This document shows positions 35,001-35,573 of a stretch of 35,573 bases of DNA, piece by piece. How positions within the stretch are numbered: the stretch's first letter is position 1; every line of letters starts with the position of its first letter. The position numbers and the translations under genes are program-made. Location of the stretch: assembly GCA_012838345.1 (NCBI GenBank), contig DUPK01000031.1, positions 1 through 35,573 of the forward strand, read 5' to 3'. The notes below the pieces were generated by a model. That model was not told the DNA's origin and ran no database searches. It saw nothing but the letters and a program-made list of their open reading frames with translations. The stretch comes from Clostridiales bacterium. GTDB taxonomy: Bacteria > Bacillota > Clostridia > Oscillospirales > Oscillospiraceae.

Positions 35001-35487
35001 AACCGTAGCCGGCGTTATCGTCTCCTACAGGACCAAAACCACAAAGAACAACAGCCTTATGGCCTATGTGGGCGTTGAGGACAACACCGCGGCTATGGAG
35101 GTTCTCGTTTTTCAGAGGGTGCTTGTGGAGTGCGGCGGCTATATCAAGGTGAATTCGCCGGTTCTCGTTACGGGGCGCATATCGGCGCGGGACGACAAGC
35201 CGCCACAGCTGATGTGCGACAACATAAGGCCGTTAGGCGCCTTAAACGGGGATATTGCCACGCCTTCCGAGCCGGAGTCAAAGAAGCTGTATCTCAAACT
35301 CCCGGGAGAAAATTCCGAGGAATTTATTAAGACTAAGCGCGTGCTCAATATGTTCGTGGGCAACACCCCGGTCGTGCTCTATTTTGAGGACACGAAAAAG
35401 AAAAAGGGCACTGCCTGCGTGCTGCACGAGGCGCTGCTAGAGGAATTGAAAACCATCCTGGGCGAGAAGAACGTGGTGGTAAAATAG
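32026..35487 (+). CDS. dnaE: DNA polymerase III alpha subunit DnaE
   Basis: A 1153-residue family C DNA polymerase. The N-terminal PHP domain (about 3-210) keeps its metal residues (HLHVHSEYS, ITDHGVMYG, GCEVYVAP), so it may be active in proofreading or structure. The polymerase core includes GPGRGSAAGS (354-363) and the acidic MPDIDIDF (394-401). A helix-hairpin-helix/C-terminal region is followed by an OB-fold near 995-1080 (VTVAGVIVSYRTKTTKNNS). In Firmicutes DnaE usually works beside PolC, extending primers or acting in damage tolerance; which role applies here depends on whether polC is present elsewhere. ATG 32026 has a very strong ribosome site. Confidence 0.97.
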   Translation: MSFVHLHVHSEYSLLDGACRIEGLIEKAKELGQSAVAITDHGVMYGVIDFYKAAKKRGIKPIIGCEVYVAPRRRQDMEYGIDSNIYHLVLLCKNETGYRNLCYLVSSAFTEGFYMKPRIDMELLRSHSGGLVALSACLAGEIPQLLLNGSYEQAKSKALEMRGIFEEDSFYLELQDHKIAEQRTVNEGLLRLSKETGIPLVLTNDVHYLTKSDAYNQDVLLCIQTGKAVDETDRMRFETEEFYLKSEDEMRALFPDSPEAADNTAKIAEMCNLDFEFNKYHLPKFKVPDGRDAYEYLTELCLKGFKKRYGEGVEDIKKQLFYELEMINKMGFTDYFLIVSDFIAFAKGRGIPVGPGRGSAAGSVVSYCLEITDVDPIKFNLYFERFLNPERISMPDIDIDFCINRRAEVIDYVKEKYGADHVAQIITFGTMKAKQAVRSVAKALSFSFAEENEIAKMIPDELGMTLERAVKLPPLKEKYEEDERIRQLIDTAMALENMPKDTSTHAAGVVITKMPVHEYVPLALSKKDNSIATQYTMTTLEELGLLKMDFLGLRNLTVIDMAERLIRKTKTDFSVKNIPYDDAKVYEMLSAGKTSGVFQMESAGITSVCMGIRPKSIEDVTAIIALYRPGPMDSIPRFIESKHNPDKVFYKHPMLRDILEVTYGCIVYQEQVIDIFRKLAGFSLGQADMIRRAMSKKKHDEIQRERKTFIYGDESRGIPGAVANGVPESVAGSIYDEILDFANYAFNKAHAVSYAMITYQTAYLKCHYPKEYMAALLSSVLGDTTKIAEYTAECKENGIKLLPPDVNESEDNFTVSGDNIRYGLAAVKNIGVGFIKAVMEERDRGGRFKSFEDFCERMYGADINKRAVESLIKAGAFDSMGYKRSQLLRLCSQVIDNIADSRRRNVEGQLDLFGGGETDTAVINVEMPDIPEFSSYELMSMEKEVTGLYLTGHPMDDYAAAARKAGAVPIGRIIEDFASEEGNTRFRDEQVVTVAGVIVSYRTKTTKNNSLMAYVGVEDNTAAMEVLVFQRVLVECGGYIKVNSPVLVTGRISARDDKPPQLMCDNIRPLGALNGDIATPSEPESKKLYLKLPGENSEEFIKTKRVLNMFVGNTPVVLYFEDTKKKKGTACVLHEALLEELKTILGEKNVVVK

Positions 35488-35546
35488 GGTTCAGAGGAAG
35501 CGCCGGAGAAAATCCTTCCAAAAGGCAACCCGCCTTGGGGGACAAA

Positions 35547-35573
35547 ATGAAATGGGACATCTCGTTGGGTGAG
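35547..35573 (+). CDS. Possible start of a further gene (cut by window end)
   Basis: ATG 35547 has GGGGGA four bases before it and opens a frame that is still open at the window edge (nine codons, MKWDISLGE). It lies 59 bases after dnaE on the same strand. Too short to identify. Confidence 0.3.

Noticed and set aside
35514-35540. Terminator after dnaE
   Set aside because: AAGGC/GCCTT could form a short stem, but G-residues rather than T-residues follow.

Overview
The window reads as a chromosomal segment of a Gram-positive, probably uncultured member of the Clostridia. I base this on strong AGGAGG-type ribosome sites, frequent GTG and TTG starts, vegetative (sigma-A-like) promoters, a lipoprotein PrsA-type foldase next to mfd, a surface protein with S-layer homology (SLH) repeats, a zinc-type S18 protein, a Firmicutes-type SOS box in front of lexA, and the rpsF-ssb-rpsR and cysE-cysS gene pairs. 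Base composition looks even and coding style is uniform. I see no insertion sequence, phage gene, tRNA, rRNA or CRISPR array, so this looks like core rather than accessory genome. Genus cannot be fixed from the sequence alone.

Layout. Positions 1-4016: a secreted LysM+CAP protein (minus), a small clostridial helical protein of unknown role, a CPA2-type cation/proton antiporter, and a minus-strand pair of flavodoxin-like protein and YgjP-like metallopeptidase. Positions 4335-9799: a five-gene operon of xanthine phosphoribosyltransferase plus a complete BMP-type ABC importer (lipoprotein, double ATPase, two permeases), so a purine import-and-capture unit. Positions 10056-11204: a RodA-type glycan polymerase (minus). 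Positions 11494-15935: tsaE-tsaB (tRNA t6A modification) joined to upp, then an ABC-F ATPase overlapping a YdcF-like membrane protein. Positions 16049-20793: mfd and a PrsA-like foldase (minus). Positions 21019-23083: queH, queT (queuosine precursor salvage) and galU. Positions 23229-24303: rpsF-ssb-rpsR. Then a solitary hexapeptide-repeat protein (minus), lexA, cysE-cysS, citrate synthase, an orphan membrane protein and an SLH-SGNH surface hydrolase (both minus), and dnaE, with the possible start of another gene at the right edge.

How the parts work together. Salvage is the recurring theme: purines (xpt with importer), uracil (upp), and queuine or its precursors (queT with queH). Genome maintenance is the second theme (mfd, lexA, ssb, dnaE). 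Envelope functions are spread through the segment (RodA, PrsA, LysM-CAP, SLH-SGNH, GalU).

No clearly new multi-gene system is visible. The most interesting signals are in RNA-level structure: a stem-loop between a strong Shine-Dalgarno (SD) sequence and the antiporter start, a hairpin plus A-rich tail before queT, an SD-masking fold before rpsF, and a multi-hairpin leader before cysE. There are also three proteins of unknown role (941-1390, 24352-25059, 29712-30338). Several starts are set here from ribosome-site and promoter evidence and are shorter than the longest open frame.
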